Assembly (NCBI GenBank): GCA_003233055.1
Contig: QIKP01000054.1
Coordinates: forward strand, 20,524-84,523
Origin: Planctomycetaceae bacterium
GTDB lineage: Bacteria > Planctomycetota > Planctomycetia > Pirellulales > Lacipirellulaceae
Direction: 5' to 3'
Length of the DNA: 64,000 bases
Shown here: positions 1-8,735 of the stretch, in pieces
How positions within the stretch are numbered: the first letter of the stretch is position 1
Layout: the number at the start of each line of letters is the position of its first letter
Notes under the pieces: model-generated
The model's database searches: none
What the model was told of the DNA's origin: nothing
What the model saw: the letters and a program-made list of their open reading frames with translations, nothing else
Made by a program: the position numbers and the translations under genes

Positions 1-73
1 TGGCAGCGGCACCCGAAGGCTGGCGTTTGGTCGACTTTGCTTTGCTGGTAGTCTTGGATTTGGCGGCGGGCAT
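1..73 (-). CDS. N-terminus of a Lys/Ala/Ser-rich protein, cut by window edge
   Basis: An ATG at 71-73 on the minus strand is preceded at good spacing by AGGAG, and the frame stays open to the window edge. The visible 24 residues begin MPAAKSKTTSKAKSTK and are rich in Lys, Ala, Ser and Thr. It follows cheA and cheW in the same direction, 120 bases after the cheW stop. In chemotaxis operons a methyl-accepting protein often sits here, so a receptor with a basic N-terminal tail is one possibility; a histone-like basic tail protein is another. The visible part does not decide between them. Confidence 0.6.
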   Translation of the reverse strand, partial: MPAAKSKTTSKAKSTKRQPSGAAA

Positions 74-193
74 GATTTTATTCTCCTAGAAAGTGTAGTG
101 AGTTACTGAAATTGGGTCGGAAAAACGAAGGTGCGACAACAAACAATACGCACCACTGGATTTAATGGGGGCAACGTGCAGGGCGATCGCATC

Positions 194-667
194 CTAGTCC
201 GCCGGTTTGCCGGTCAGTAATTGGTCAATATCTAGCAGGACGACCAGCTCGGTCTCTAGCAGATAAACGCCAATAAAAAATCGATTGTCGATGCCATCCA
301 GGTTGGTGGGCGTCGGGTTGATCTCGTGATCGGAAACCTCCAGGATGTCGGAAATTCGGTCGACCCATAGGCCAATCGCTTCGCCCCCAGAATGAACGAT
401 CAAGTTACGGGTGTCGCGTGTTTTCTCCGTTTCGGCGAGTCCGAGCAACGTCCGAAGATCGACCACCGTCGCCACATCGCCACGAAGGTTGATCACGCCA
501 CGCACGAAGTCGGGTGCGCCAGGCACCGAGGTGACATCCAACTGGCGGTTAATCTCCTGCACTTGGTGGATGTCGACACCTAGCAGCAGGTCACCCACGT
601 AGAACGTGGCGTACTGTTTTGCGCTCGGTTCGCTACCAATTGCAGGAGATTTTAATAGAGTTGTCAT
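194..667 (-). CDS. cheW: Chemotaxis coupling protein CheW
   Basis: This 157-residue protein is a single CheW domain, the usual length for the family. It carries the typical pattern of strands and the conserved stretch VPGAPDFVRGVINLRG (about residues 47-62), followed by VVDLRTLLG. CheW is a cytoplasmic adaptor that links methyl-accepting receptors to the CheA kinase. Its ATG directly abuts the TAA stop of cheA with no spacer, so the two are probably translationally coupled. The next gene downstream starts 120 bases later. Identity is firm; which receptor cluster it serves is not visible here. Confidence 0.95.
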   Translation of the reverse strand: MTTLLKSPAIGSEPSAKQYATFYVGDLLLGVDIHQVQEINRQLDVTSVPGAPDFVRGVINLRGDVATVVDLRTLLGLAETEKTRDTRNLIVHSGGEAIGLWVDRISDILEVSDHEINPTPTNLDGIDNRFFIGVYLLETELVVLLDIDQLLTGKPAD

Positions 668-3385
668 TTAGTGGCTCCCCACAAGTTTTTGAGTTTGTCG
701 TTGGGATGTCTTCGTCTTTCGTTGGGTGCTGGCCGCCTTGGTATGATCCACAAAGTTCCGAATCGAGTTGAGTAGCTTCTCTCGATCCATTTTGATCTGG
801 TAGTCGTCAATACCTACGTCGATTCCATGCTGCAAATCGGCAGCAGCCGCTAGCGAAGTGAGCGCGATCACCGGAATTTCCCGGAACCGAGCATCGTCTT
901 TCGCGTGACGGCATAACTCGAAGCCATTCATGTTCGGCATTTCAATGTCGGTGACGATCAGGTCGAAGTCGTACTGCCCTGACTTCAGCTTGTCCCACGC
1001 GATCTGTCCATCTTCGCAGGGCTCGACCAAGTACCCTGTCGATTCCAGTATTTTCACCACTTGATTACGGAAGAATCCGGAATCCTCGGCCAGCAAAATA
1101 TGTGGCGGGGCCCCTTCTTTCTCCGACACGACCGCTTCGCGATCCTCAAACCAGTGTGGGTGAGCGGCTTCGGTCAACTCGAAGAGGTCAATCAGCCGGG
1201 TCGTGTGGCCGTCGATGACCTGCGACCCAATAACGCCCGGCTCGCGGAACGTCACCGTATCGACAAGGGTCGAGACCATGCGAATGTCGTCGAGTACGGG
1301 AGCCAACAAGCCAATTTCGCGGTCGTTGACCTCGAAAACGACGACATAAACTCGACTCAGATCGTCTGCGGATTTTCCCGTAACATGATCGTTGACGCGT
1401 AAGAGTGGCAGCGTCGATTGTTTGTATTGCAATACCTCGAGCCCGCCGACGCTGTCGATTTGGTCCGACCTGACTCGCTCGATTCGGGCGATGAGGTCCA
1501 TCGGCACGGCAAATCGATCGTTCTCGCTGGTCTGAAAAAGGAGGACTGCTTGCTGGTCTTCGTTATCCTTGTTGGCGTCGTCCGCCGTTCCATTTGCCGC
1601 GTCGAGTTCCTCGGCACTGCGAATGTTTTCTTCGGCAGCGATGCCAGCGATATCGAGGATGAGCGCCACGTGGCCATCGCCCAGGATCGTCGCCCCTGCC
1701 ATGCAACGGCAGTCCTTGAAATGCTGCCCAAGGGGCTTCACTACGATCTCCTCCGAGTCGTGCAACGCGTTGACAACCAGTCCGAAACGAGCTTGCCCTG
1801 TATCGACGACGATGATGTTGATCGCGTCGGTTGTCTTGTCCGACTTCTCGAAGCTGTCGTCCGAACCAACATGCAAGGAATCGTTGAGGCGAACCAGTGG
1901 CAACAGGCTGCCCCGCAGCCGAAGCACTTCCGCATTCTTAACTTGACTAAACCGGGCAGATCGCTCGGCTTCGGTCACTCGGACCAGCTCGACGATGTTG
2001 ACTTGGGGAATGGCAAACCGGTCGGCTCCGACTTGTACGATCAACGATGGGATAATCGCGAGCGTCAAGGGCAACGTGACGATAATGTTCGTCCCTTTGC
2101 CGATGGTCGACTCGACGTCGACCGTACCGCCCAATTTGGTGATATTTGTCCGCACGACATCCATGCCGACTCCTCGACCGCTCACGCTCGTCACTTCTTT
2201 GGCCGTGGAGAACCCCGGGGCAAAGATGAGACGAACCGCCTCGCGATCGGTCATGCTTTCCGCACTTTCGGCAGTGATGACCCCCTTGGAAACGGCTTTC
2301 TCTTTGAGAATCGCCGGATCAATGCCGCCACCGTCGTCCTCAATCTCGATGCGAACTTTACCTGCTTGGTAACAGGCTCGCAGGTAGATCGTTCCGGTCG
2401 CCTTTTTACCGTTCGCTTGTCGCTTCTCCGGCAATTCCAGTCCATGGTCGACCGAATTTCGTACCAAGTGCGTGAGAGGATCGCCAATCGCTTCGATGAT
2501 CGTCTTGTCGACTTCGACGTCTTTACCTTCGACGACCAAATCGCACTGTTTGCTCAACTTGGCGCTCAAATCACGCACCACGCGAGGGAATTTCCCAAAC
2601 ACCGATCCGATCGGCTGCATGCGAGTTTGCATGATCGCTTCTTGTAATTCGCTAGTCACCTGATCGAGCCGGGCCGCGATCCCTTCCATCCCGCCAGTCT
2701 CGGACTTCGAGATGACCTGCAGCAACTGGTTGCGGCTCAGCACCAACTCCCCGGCAAGATTCATCAAGCTATCGAGCACACCGACCGAGACACGGATGTT
2801 GGCTTCGCCCTGCACAGCCGGTGCCGATTTGGCGTCGCTTTTCTTCTCCGCCACTTTCGCCGGCGCGGCAGCCACCTCGACCGGCGCTTCTTCCACCACT
2901 TCCGGCACGGGCTCCGAGACTACGGGTACTGCAGCCGCTTCGGGTGCCGAAGGTGCAGGATCGCTCTCCTCACTCGGCGTCGGCGTCTCCGCAGCTGCAG
3001 CCGCAGCCGCCTCCACGGCCTCGAGTTCCGTCACGTGCGCCGAAACATCGACGTCGTTGGAATTTTTCACGTCGAGAATCATGTTGCGGAGCGTGTCGGT
3101 GGCTCGCAGCATCACATCGACGATGGCCGATGTCGGGACCAGCTCCTCGTTTCGCATCATGTTGAGAAGATTCTCAAGATTGTGCGAAAGGTCGTTAACC
3201 TTGGTGAGCCCAAGGAATCCGGCCGCTCCCTTGATGGAGTGAATGCCACGGAAGACCTCGTTGACTAGGTCGACGTTTATGTTTTCACCATCTTGCTCAA
3301 TTTGGAGAAACTGGTTCTCCATGTCGGAAAGGTGGTCTCTCGACTCCATGACAAAGTCGATCAGCAGGTCGTCGTCATCTTCCAC
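668..3385 (-). CDS. cheA: Hybrid chemotaxis histidine kinase CheA with C-terminal receiver domain
   Basis: Residues 1-115 form an HPt domain with the phospho-accepting histidine at about position 49 in HSIKGAAGFLG. An Ala/Pro/Glu linker (about 120-190) follows, then the P3 dimerisation helices, the HATPase domain with N-box HLVRNSVDHG and GRGVGMDVV, and a CheW-like domain. A second CheW-like segment (about 610-745) and a receiver domain (about 765-885) with LLAEDS, VTDIEMP and a lysine in DDYQIK complete it. At 905 residues it is longer than a plain CheA. The start codon is GTG, supported by GGGAG eight bases upstream. No cheY, cheB or cheR is in view. The receiver could act as a phosphate sink or internal response regulator; that is inference. 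Confidence 0.95.
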   Translation of the reverse strand: MEDDDDLLIDFVMESRDHLSDMENQFLQIEQDGENINVDLVNEVFRGIHSIKGAAGFLGLTKVNDLSHNLENLLNMMRNEELVPTSAIVDVMLRATDTLRNMILDVKNSNDVDVSAHVTELEAVEAAAAAAAETPTPSEESDPAPSAPEAAAVPVVSEPVPEVVEEAPVEVAAAPAKVAEKKSDAKSAPAVQGEANIRVSVGVLDSLMNLAGELVLSRNQLLQVISKSETGGMEGIAARLDQVTSELQEAIMQTRMQPIGSVFGKFPRVVRDLSAKLSKQCDLVVEGKDVEVDKTIIEAIGDPLTHLVRNSVDHGLELPEKRQANGKKATGTIYLRACYQAGKVRIEIEDDGGGIDPAILKEKAVSKGVITAESAESMTDREAVRLIFAPGFSTAKEVTSVSGRGVGMDVVRTNITKLGGTVDVESTIGKGTNIIVTLPLTLAIIPSLIVQVGADRFAIPQVNIVELVRVTEAERSARFSQVKNAEVLRLRGSLLPLVRLNDSLHVGSDDSFEKSDKTTDAINIIVVDTGQARFGLVVNALHDSEEIVVKPLGQHFKDCRCMAGATILGDGHVALILDIAGIAAEENIRSAEELDAANGTADDANKDNEDQQAVLLFQTSENDRFAVPMDLIARIERVRSDQIDSVGGLEVLQYKQSTLPLLRVNDHVTGKSADDLSRVYVVVFEVNDREIGLLAPVLDDIRMVSTLVDTVTFREPGVIGSQVIDGHTTRLIDLFELTEAAHPHWFEDREAVVSEKEGAPPHILLAEDSGFFRNQVVKILESTGYLVEPCEDGQIAWDKLKSGQYDFDLIVTDIEMPNMNGFELCRHAKDDARFREIPVIALTSLAAAADLQHGIDVGIDDYQIKMDREKLLNSIRNFVDHTKAASTQRKTKTSQRQTQKLVGSH

Positions 3386-3801
3386 TGTGATCGCTCCCTT
3401 TTCTTGCTCAACGTCTTCCGCCCGTCGCCTGGAACTAGTGGTTGCCAGAGCGCGACTCGGAACTGCTGAGCAGACGCCTAAGTGAATTCGTGTAACCTCT
3501 AAAATTAGGCCACGGGCGGCGTGCAGGAGAAGAGATTGTGGAAAGCACGGTAAAAAACCCGAGAACCCGACCGATACCCGCCAATTCTGACCGGTCGAAA
3601 CGACTGTAGCGGTTCGCCGACCAAGCTTGGTTGGCGCTCGTCAAGGTTCCGCCCTGGCGATGCCGCTTCAGCGGCAGGCGCGTCGGAGCGAAGGGAGGAG
3701 CGGAGAAAGGAGAGCGAAGAGCGGTTACGAAGCAGGCACCCTGGGGGGTACACCCTCCAGGAGACCCGCTGAAGCGATACATGACGTCGGCCAGCGGGCG
3801 G
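3386..3801. other. Repeat-rich gap between yacP and cheA
   Basis: No convincing gene is present in these 416 bases. They hold a palindromic element at 3652-3678 (listed separately) and a 10-bp hairpin at 3740-3749/3752-3761 (left arm CCTGGGGGGT, one mismatch, 2-base loop), followed by a half copy, CCCGCTGAAGCG. The cheA promoter should lie in the part next to 3385, but I could not assign -35/-10 boxes. Confidence 0.6.
3652..3678. repeat. Palindromic repeat, GCCGCTTCAGCGGC family, copy 1
   Basis: The core is a 7-bp stem, TGCCGCT/AGCGGCA, with a 2-base loop, preceded by CCCTGGCGA. The whole stretch matches 28543-28569 except at two positions (T/G before the core and A/T after it). Two copies 25 kb apart with conserved flanks indicate a dispersed repeat rather than a chance hairpin. 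Confidence 0.75.
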
Positions 3802-4542
3802 CTAGTCGTCCAAAAGGTCTTCCGCGTAGCCAGGCGGAAAAGGATTGCCGAGGCTGGAGTCCCCATCAGGTTGCTCGACGTGACGGCCATCGGCTGTCGC
3901 GTCGCCCTGCCCTTCTCTCCCTGGCTCCCTCTTGGGAACGGAGGGCCGGGGGGCGGGGACGTTCGACACGTGGCCATCCACAGGTGCCACGTGTCGAGGC
4001 GTTCGAGAAGGCGTTCGAGAAGGCGTATCCAAGTCGGAGGTGTCGAGATCGGACGTCTCGAATTGCTTCACCCAGTAGGCAACGCTCCCGCCCGCTGCCT
4101 CGGACGACCGAAAAATTTCCCCTCGCTCGATACGGGCAGCCTTGCCAATCCGAACGAGGTCCGCGTACCAGGCATCGCTGTCTATGTATTTGGCGCCTCG
4201 TCGCCGTGCCGCGCGCTGGACCCGATGGTCAGCCGATACGACCATTAATTCACGGGGCGCGCGGTGGTCATCGATGATCTCTTCGAGCAGCGTGTCGGCG
4301 TCGGCGTATTCGCGGGCGTAGCGGACGTGGATGTGGTCATGGTGCAGTGAAGGAGGCAGCCCGGGAGGAGCGCCAGCCGCATCGAAGACGATCGTGGTTC
4401 CCCTCCGTCTCCCGGCCGACAATGCCGAGGCCAGGAAGGCCAACAGCGCCTCGCGCGAGCCCTGCAGTGTCCCTGCGTCTGCCCCCGTCCCAAACAGGTC
4501 GGTTGCGTGCAACAGGTTGTAGCCGTCGATTAAGATTCGCAT
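3802..4542 (-). CDS. NYN/PIN-like nuclease domain protein, YacP type
   Basis: The protein starts MRILIDGYNLLHA, the hallmark of YacP/NYN-domain proteins, whose fold carries PIN-type acidic metal-binding residues. Further motifs are IVFDA (about residue 55), an acidic YADADTLLEEIIDD, and VVSADHRVQRAARRRG. In other bacteria the family (Rae1/YacP) cleaves mRNA on the ribosome. I chose the ATG at 4540-4542 because the domain begins there; an in-frame start 33 bases upstream adds no conserved sequence. The last 80 residues are low complexity: SDLDTSDLDTPSRTPSRTP is a short duplication, and the DNA there contains an 11-bp perfect inverted repeat (3964-3974/3986-3996, CGACACGTGGC) and a tandem 12-mer. 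That tail looks like repeat DNA read in frame. Confidence 0.85.
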   Translation of the reverse strand: MRILIDGYNLLHATDLFGTGADAGTLQGSREALLAFLASALSAGRRRGTTIVFDAAGAPPGLPPSLHHDHIHVRYAREYADADTLLEEIIDDHRAPRELMVVSADHRVQRAARRRGAKYIDSDAWYADLVRIGKAARIERGEIFRSSEAAGGSVAYWVKQFETSDLDTSDLDTPSRTPSRTPRHVAPVDGHVSNVPAPRPSVPKREPGREGQGDATADGRHVEQPDGDSSLGNPFPPGYAEDLLDD

Positions 4543-4679
4543 GGCCCCATTGTACCTCTCTCTTCCATAGGGCAAAGCGCCGATTAGCGCCGTTTACCCC
4601 CGGTTCCTGTCCCATTTGTCAGGCACTCCAAGCTGGAGGCCTCGTGCTGCAAGCGAAACACTCGGCTGACGCGATGAGG

Positions 4680-5957
4680 CTACTTCTGGAATTCGTTGCG
4701 GAAGTACCGCAGGATTTGGCCATCGGCGTCAAAGACGTGCGCCAAGAGCGCCGATCGAATCCACATCCCATTGCGTGCCTGGCGGAAGTACATCGCGCGG
4801 TCGTCGTTATCGATCTCTGGAGGAATCTCGCCAGAATGCTGATCGCGAGGGAACGGATGCAAGATCGGAGCGTAGGGCCTCATTCGAGAGACAAGATTTT
4901 TAGAAAGGCAATAGCGGGAGAAGTCGATCTTTGCAAAACAATCGGCATCCTCTGGCGTGTCGTGTTCCTTCTGCACGCGGGTCATGTAAAGCGCATCGAG
5001 TTGCTCAATAACCGGCTTGCCATCGAGTAACGTCTCGAACGAGCTAAGCTCATGGATCGTCACATTTTTTGCAAGAAGTCGCTGGCGAAGATCGTCCCGC
5101 ATAACGAGTTTAGGATGGTCCGGTGCGATAAAAACGAGCCGCACGTTCTCGTAATTGGCCAGCAGCATCGCCAACGATCGGACCGTGCGGCCACGTCCAA
5201 TATCGCCACAGAAACCGTAGGTTTTGTTGGCGAGTCCTTTCGTTAAACCGTCGCAGCCGGGAAGTTTCTGCAATTCTTCAAATCGAGTTGAAAGCGACGA
5301 ATCCGTGGAGCCCTCAAACTGGAAGGTTCGCTGGAGCGTGTAGATGTCGAGGAGCGCTTGGGTCGGATGCTCGTCGGCACCCGAGCCGGCATTGACGATT
5401 GGCACGCTTCGGTTCCCGGATCGCTCTAAGTCGTTCATCAAGTAGGCACACGACTCCGCCAGTCGGGCGATGGGCGAACGCATGATGATGAGGTCGAAGT
5501 AGCTAGAAAACATGCGGATCGAATCGAACCGTGTCTCGCCTTTAGTTTCCGACGAGGTTTGCGGGTTGCGGACTTCATTGCAAGTGATGCCCAGGATTTG
5601 GCACGCTGCCATGAAGGACAAGAAGGTCCGCGTCGAGGGCTGCGTGAAATAAAGCATGGCCCTCTTGTGGTGCAGCAAGTTGATGAGAAAGTCTTGTCCG
5701 CTGCGGTGCCGTGAAAGCTGCCGAATCACGTCCGCAACGCTGCCCAATTCTTCGAGTAGATCGACGGTCAACTGACCGGAAAAAATCAGATGCCGAAGTC
5801 GGCCACTCCGTTCCAGCTCGGGTGCCTTCACCCGTATCGGACGCTCCAGCCGCGATTCGTAGAGCAGTAAATCGCGGTCGTCTTGAGTAGATGCCAGGGA
5901 GGCAGACGCCAGAGGGGTAGTTGGCGGGGGGCCATCGGGCTCGGTCGTCGATGACAT
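4680..5957 (-). CDS. pyrB: Aspartate carbamoyltransferase (atypically long)
   Basis: This enzyme joins carbamoyl phosphate and aspartate in pyrimidine synthesis. The active-site set of the family can be read in order: QPSTRT (carbamoyl-phosphate loop), SSETKGET (the lysine loop), IIMRSP, NAGSGADEHPTQALLD, GDIGRGRTVRSL, YMTRVQKE and HPFPRD. At about 425 residues it is some 110 longer than the usual catalytic chain; extra length lies in the N-terminus and in a segment around SSLSTRFEELQKLPG. I used the ATG at 5955-5957; a TTG 24 bases upstream is also in frame. No pyrI or other pyrimidine gene adjoins it. It is the gene upstream of yacP, 137 bases away. Confidence 0.93.
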   Translation of the reverse strand: MSSTTEPDGPPPTTPLASASLASTQDDRDLLLYESRLERPIRVKAPELERSGRLRHLIFSGQLTVDLLEELGSVADVIRQLSRHRSGQDFLINLLHHKRAMLYFTQPSTRTFLSFMAACQILGITCNEVRNPQTSSETKGETRFDSIRMFSSYFDLIIMRSPIARLAESCAYLMNDLERSGNRSVPIVNAGSGADEHPTQALLDIYTLQRTFQFEGSTDSSLSTRFEELQKLPGCDGLTKGLANKTYGFCGDIGRGRTVRSLAMLLANYENVRLVFIAPDHPKLVMRDDLRQRLLAKNVTIHELSSFETLLDGKPVIEQLDALYMTRVQKEHDTPEDADCFAKIDFSRYCLSKNLVSRMRPYAPILHPFPRDQHSGEIPPEIDNDDRAMYFRQARNGMWIRSALLAHVFDADGQILRYFRNEFQK

Positions 5958-6275
5958 GGTCGTGGGCTTCGGGGCAGGCAAGTGGAGTGTGACTAGCTCC
6001 GCCAGTTATCGCACAGCCCCATCGCAAACGTCAAGCGACGGAGCATGGCCATTTTTCGGTCGTCACCGTTCCGGGTTGGAAGAAGAAACCACGAAGGATA
6101 CGAATCCTACGAATCGTTGACAAAGGACGTTGCAGAAAGGAAACCAAGCATTGCACTCCTTTCTTCTTGCATTCGTAGGATTCTCGCAATTCGTGGTTTC
6201 CCCTGCCTTGGATTCCGCAGAACGGCCACTTTCGTTCCGCTCCAAGCCGATCGGTTCGTGGATCGAATGACGATC
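5958..6275. other. Gene-free gap with long imperfect inverted repeat
   Basis: The gap carries a 29-base inverted repeat (6086-6114 and 6171-6199), ends AAACCACGAA, with a few mismatches in the middle of the arms. To its left lies CGTCACCGTTCCGG, resembling the ends of the repeat at 23863-24184. The arm sequence AAACCACGAA/TTCGTGGTTT also occurs at about 23890-23940 and near 46050 and 46290. I see no gene in it. Confidence 0.7.
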
Positions 6276-7913
6276 TTAGCGCGCGACGCGCCACCGCGAA
6301 TGAAATAACCAAACAATCGTCGCCAAGAGTGCCCCGTTGTAAGCGAGCGTCGTAACCAGGTAGCCGAGAACCAAATCGAGATTTCTCCATTTCGACGGCG
6401 CGTTGGCAATGGGCGAACCGCCCGAGTCGAATTCCAGTGGTAGCGCGAAGGTCGCTGCAAAGGGGCTCATGACACTTGCAACCCGAGTGATCTCCGCACC
6501 ACTCGTACCCGGGAAAAATGTGTCTGCAAAGTAGCGAGCGGCAAGCGGCGCGATGAAGAGCAGGAGAATCACCATGTAGCTGGCAACCAAGCTCTGCGAA
6601 GTCTTAGAAAAAATCGTCGAACAAAAGAGCGCCGTCATCGAGGTGGTGACGCACGTCAGGGCGAAAATAACAAAGTAGCCCAACATGGTTGGCAAATTGT
6701 TCCAATAGTCGAGCGGCAGGAGGCAGGCGAGTAGCACCGGCCACATCAGGAAACTGCTCAAGACACTCGAGACCCTTAGCCCCGACAGCAGCTTCCCCCA
6801 GAGCATTTGCCAAGGAGTGATGAGCGTGGTGAGCAACAGGTCGAGTGTTTCTCGTTCCCTCTCGCTGCAAACACTGCCTGCCGAGAAGACGGGCCCGACC
6901 AAGACGTTGAAGAACAGCGCGTAGCCGATGTACCACGGCGCGTACTCCGGGTAGAGGTAGAGACAAACCGCCATGATCGGGAGCGCAAGGAGCATCGAAA
7001 TCTGAATCACCAGCCGGAGCATGAGCGTCCCTTGGCTGAAGATTTCGCTTCGCATTTCCTTGTCGTAAATCGGATTCTTGCCATCTTCGAGAAGCGTTGT
7101 CCGTTTGGGCGGGGCGAAAAGGTTGTCGGGGAATTCGTCTCGCTGGATGTAGAGCCCAACCACCTCACGGGCTTCGCCTTCCAGATCGACCACGTCCTGG
7201 CCCCCACTGCCCAGATCGGCCGGATAAAGGAGCCGCTTGGTGGTGTTCCACCACAACAGGGCAACCATCGAGAAGCAGACGACCGGAACCACTGTGGTCG
7301 CGAAGAAAAGCCGTGCCTCGCCAAGTTGTCCTAGGGCGTTCCAAATGAGCACTCCCACGAGGGCAAGCGGCAAAATCATCAAGTAGCTCACCAGCAGCGC
7401 CGCCGACGTCCGATTGAAGAAGCTACTCGCCCACAAGCAAATCATGCCCGACAGAACAACCGACGAGATCATGGCGATGTACGCTGCAAAGACCTCGTAG
7501 GGCGAGACCCCTCCGAGCGGCAAGCAGAGCATGACGATCGGGAGCGAACAGACCATCAGGATCGCCAAATGGCAAAGCGCCGCAAGCAGCTTGCCGAGCA
7601 CAATCGCGCCTGGCCTCAGCGGACTGGCGATCAGCATCTCGAAGCTGTGGCGTTCTTTCTCGCCGGTGATCGCTCCGGCGGCAAAGCTCGGAGTCATCAG
7701 CGAGGCGAGCAGGTATTGCCCCAAAAAAAAGAGGCTCACCAGCCGCTTCGCCGCCTCAGGCTGGGCCATGTCGAGCACCTGCGACTGCGGCCAGGCCAGA
7801 AAAACCACCCCCCCCAAGAGCGCCACGTACGCAAACAAGAGTACGAACGCCCGCACCAACCGAAGGTTGCTGAGCAGCTCGTACTGTAGAACCGGATTTC
7901 GGGTGAGGTACAT
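6276..7913 (-). CDS. ABC-2 type transporter permease, two fused permease halves
   Basis: The 545-residue protein is mostly hydrophobic, with about twelve membrane segments. Two related halves can be seen: ITGEKERHSFEMLIASPL then GAIVLGKLL at about residues 84-110, and CSERERETLDLLLTTLI then QMLWGKLL at about 347-375. The Glu-Arg-Glu-rich cytoplasmic loop is typical of ABC-2 permeases that pair with a separate ATPase. No ATPase gene lies next to it; the neighbours are pyrB and, divergently, a nitronate monooxygenase. The substrate cannot be told. ATG start at 7911-7913; no clear Shine-Dalgarno site. Confidence 0.88.
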   Translation of the reverse strand: MYLTRNPVLQYELLSNLRLVRAFVLLFAYVALLGGVVFLAWPQSQVLDMAQPEAAKRLVSLFFLGQYLLASLMTPSFAAGAITGEKERHSFEMLIASPLRPGAIVLGKLLAALCHLAILMVCSLPIVMLCLPLGGVSPYEVFAAYIAMISSVVLSGMICLWASSFFNRTSAALLVSYLMILPLALVGVLIWNALGQLGEARLFFATTVVPVVCFSMVALLWWNTTKRLLYPADLGSGGQDVVDLEGEAREVVGLYIQRDEFPDNLFAPPKRTTLLEDGKNPIYDKEMRSEIFSQGTLMLRLVIQISMLLALPIMAVCLYLYPEYAPWYIGYALFFNVLVGPVFSAGSVCSERERETLDLLLTTLITPWQMLWGKLLSGLRVSSVLSSFLMWPVLLACLLPLDYWNNLPTMLGYFVIFALTCVTTSMTALFCSTIFSKTSQSLVASYMVILLLFIAPLAARYFADTFFPGTSGAEITRVASVMSPFAATFALPLEFDSGGSPIANAPSKWRNLDLVLGYLVTTLAYNGALLATIVWLFHSRWRVAR

Positions 7914-8735
7914 AGGGAGGGGTAGAGGATCGAGGGGAATCAGAGCGAGTCTCCCTCCAAGGGATTTCGCTCGACTTACAACATTAGAGCTAAGGGAATG
8001 CGTTCAGCGAGTCAGAGACTTCCCCGCCCATTTTCCCAGGGTAACGATGGAACCGCAACCCTGGGTTGTGGGAGGTCACCGCTTCGCGGCAAGACGACCG
8101 ACCACTCACTGATGCTCATGGTTCCGGGTGGCAGTAGGCCCGCGATGGTGTGAAGCCGCGTAAGATAGGATGGCATGGGAACGCCGCCGGCCCGCCAAGG
8201 GATCCGTCGATCGTGCCTTCGTGCCTTGCGTCGCACTGGGCCTTGCGGAAGAGCAGCAGCAGGATCGAATCGTCGCCCCTTTCCGCGAGCGAGGCCCCGA
8301 TGGGGAGAGAACCTCTCGTATTGCCACCCAAGGTAGCTATCCGTATAAAGGAAGTATGAAAAAGTGGTTCCTGGGATAGAAGGCTATCGGTTGGGCGACC
8401 CCTTCACCGGGCGGAATAAGGTTCCCGCGATCCATTGCCAATAAGCCCCTCATTTAAGGGGGGGTAAGCGTCGTGGTTGTAAGCTCCCTGAGGGGCTTGC
8501 AGCGGGGATTCGCATTGACGAAAAAGGCGAATCCGCTAACCATTTGGAAGATCGTGGATGCCGTCGAGCCATGCCAACGCCTCCACAAACGGCGGAGCGA
8601 GGCGCGGTCACGCTGCCCTGACAAGAAACAGAGGATGTTTCCGGTCGAAAGTTACCTTGCTTCGAGAGAACCATAAGAACCATCGACGCCGGGTAAGATA
8701 GATAATAGTCGAAGTAAGGACGAGAAGGAGCCGAG
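7914..8735. other. Long divergent intergenic region without a supported gene
   Basis: These 822 bases separate the minus-strand permease from the plus-strand monooxygenase and must hold both promoters. Visible features are a short hairpin near 8444-8462 (CCCCTCATTTAAGGGG) and a stem around 8495-8530 (GGGATTCGC with GCGAATCC). A seven-codon frame with a ribosome-binding site (AAAGGAAGT, ATG at 8356) is present but too short to call. The short open frames here have no recognisable features. Confidence 0.55.

Noticed and set aside
1418..2647. 409-codon open frame on the plus strand
   Set aside because: It lies wholly antisense to cheA, whose domains are clear; long antisense frames are common in GC-rich DNA.
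8473..8676. Small 67-codon plus-strand frame in the divergent gap
   Set aside because: No ribosome-binding site or domain; part of it is a hairpin sequence.
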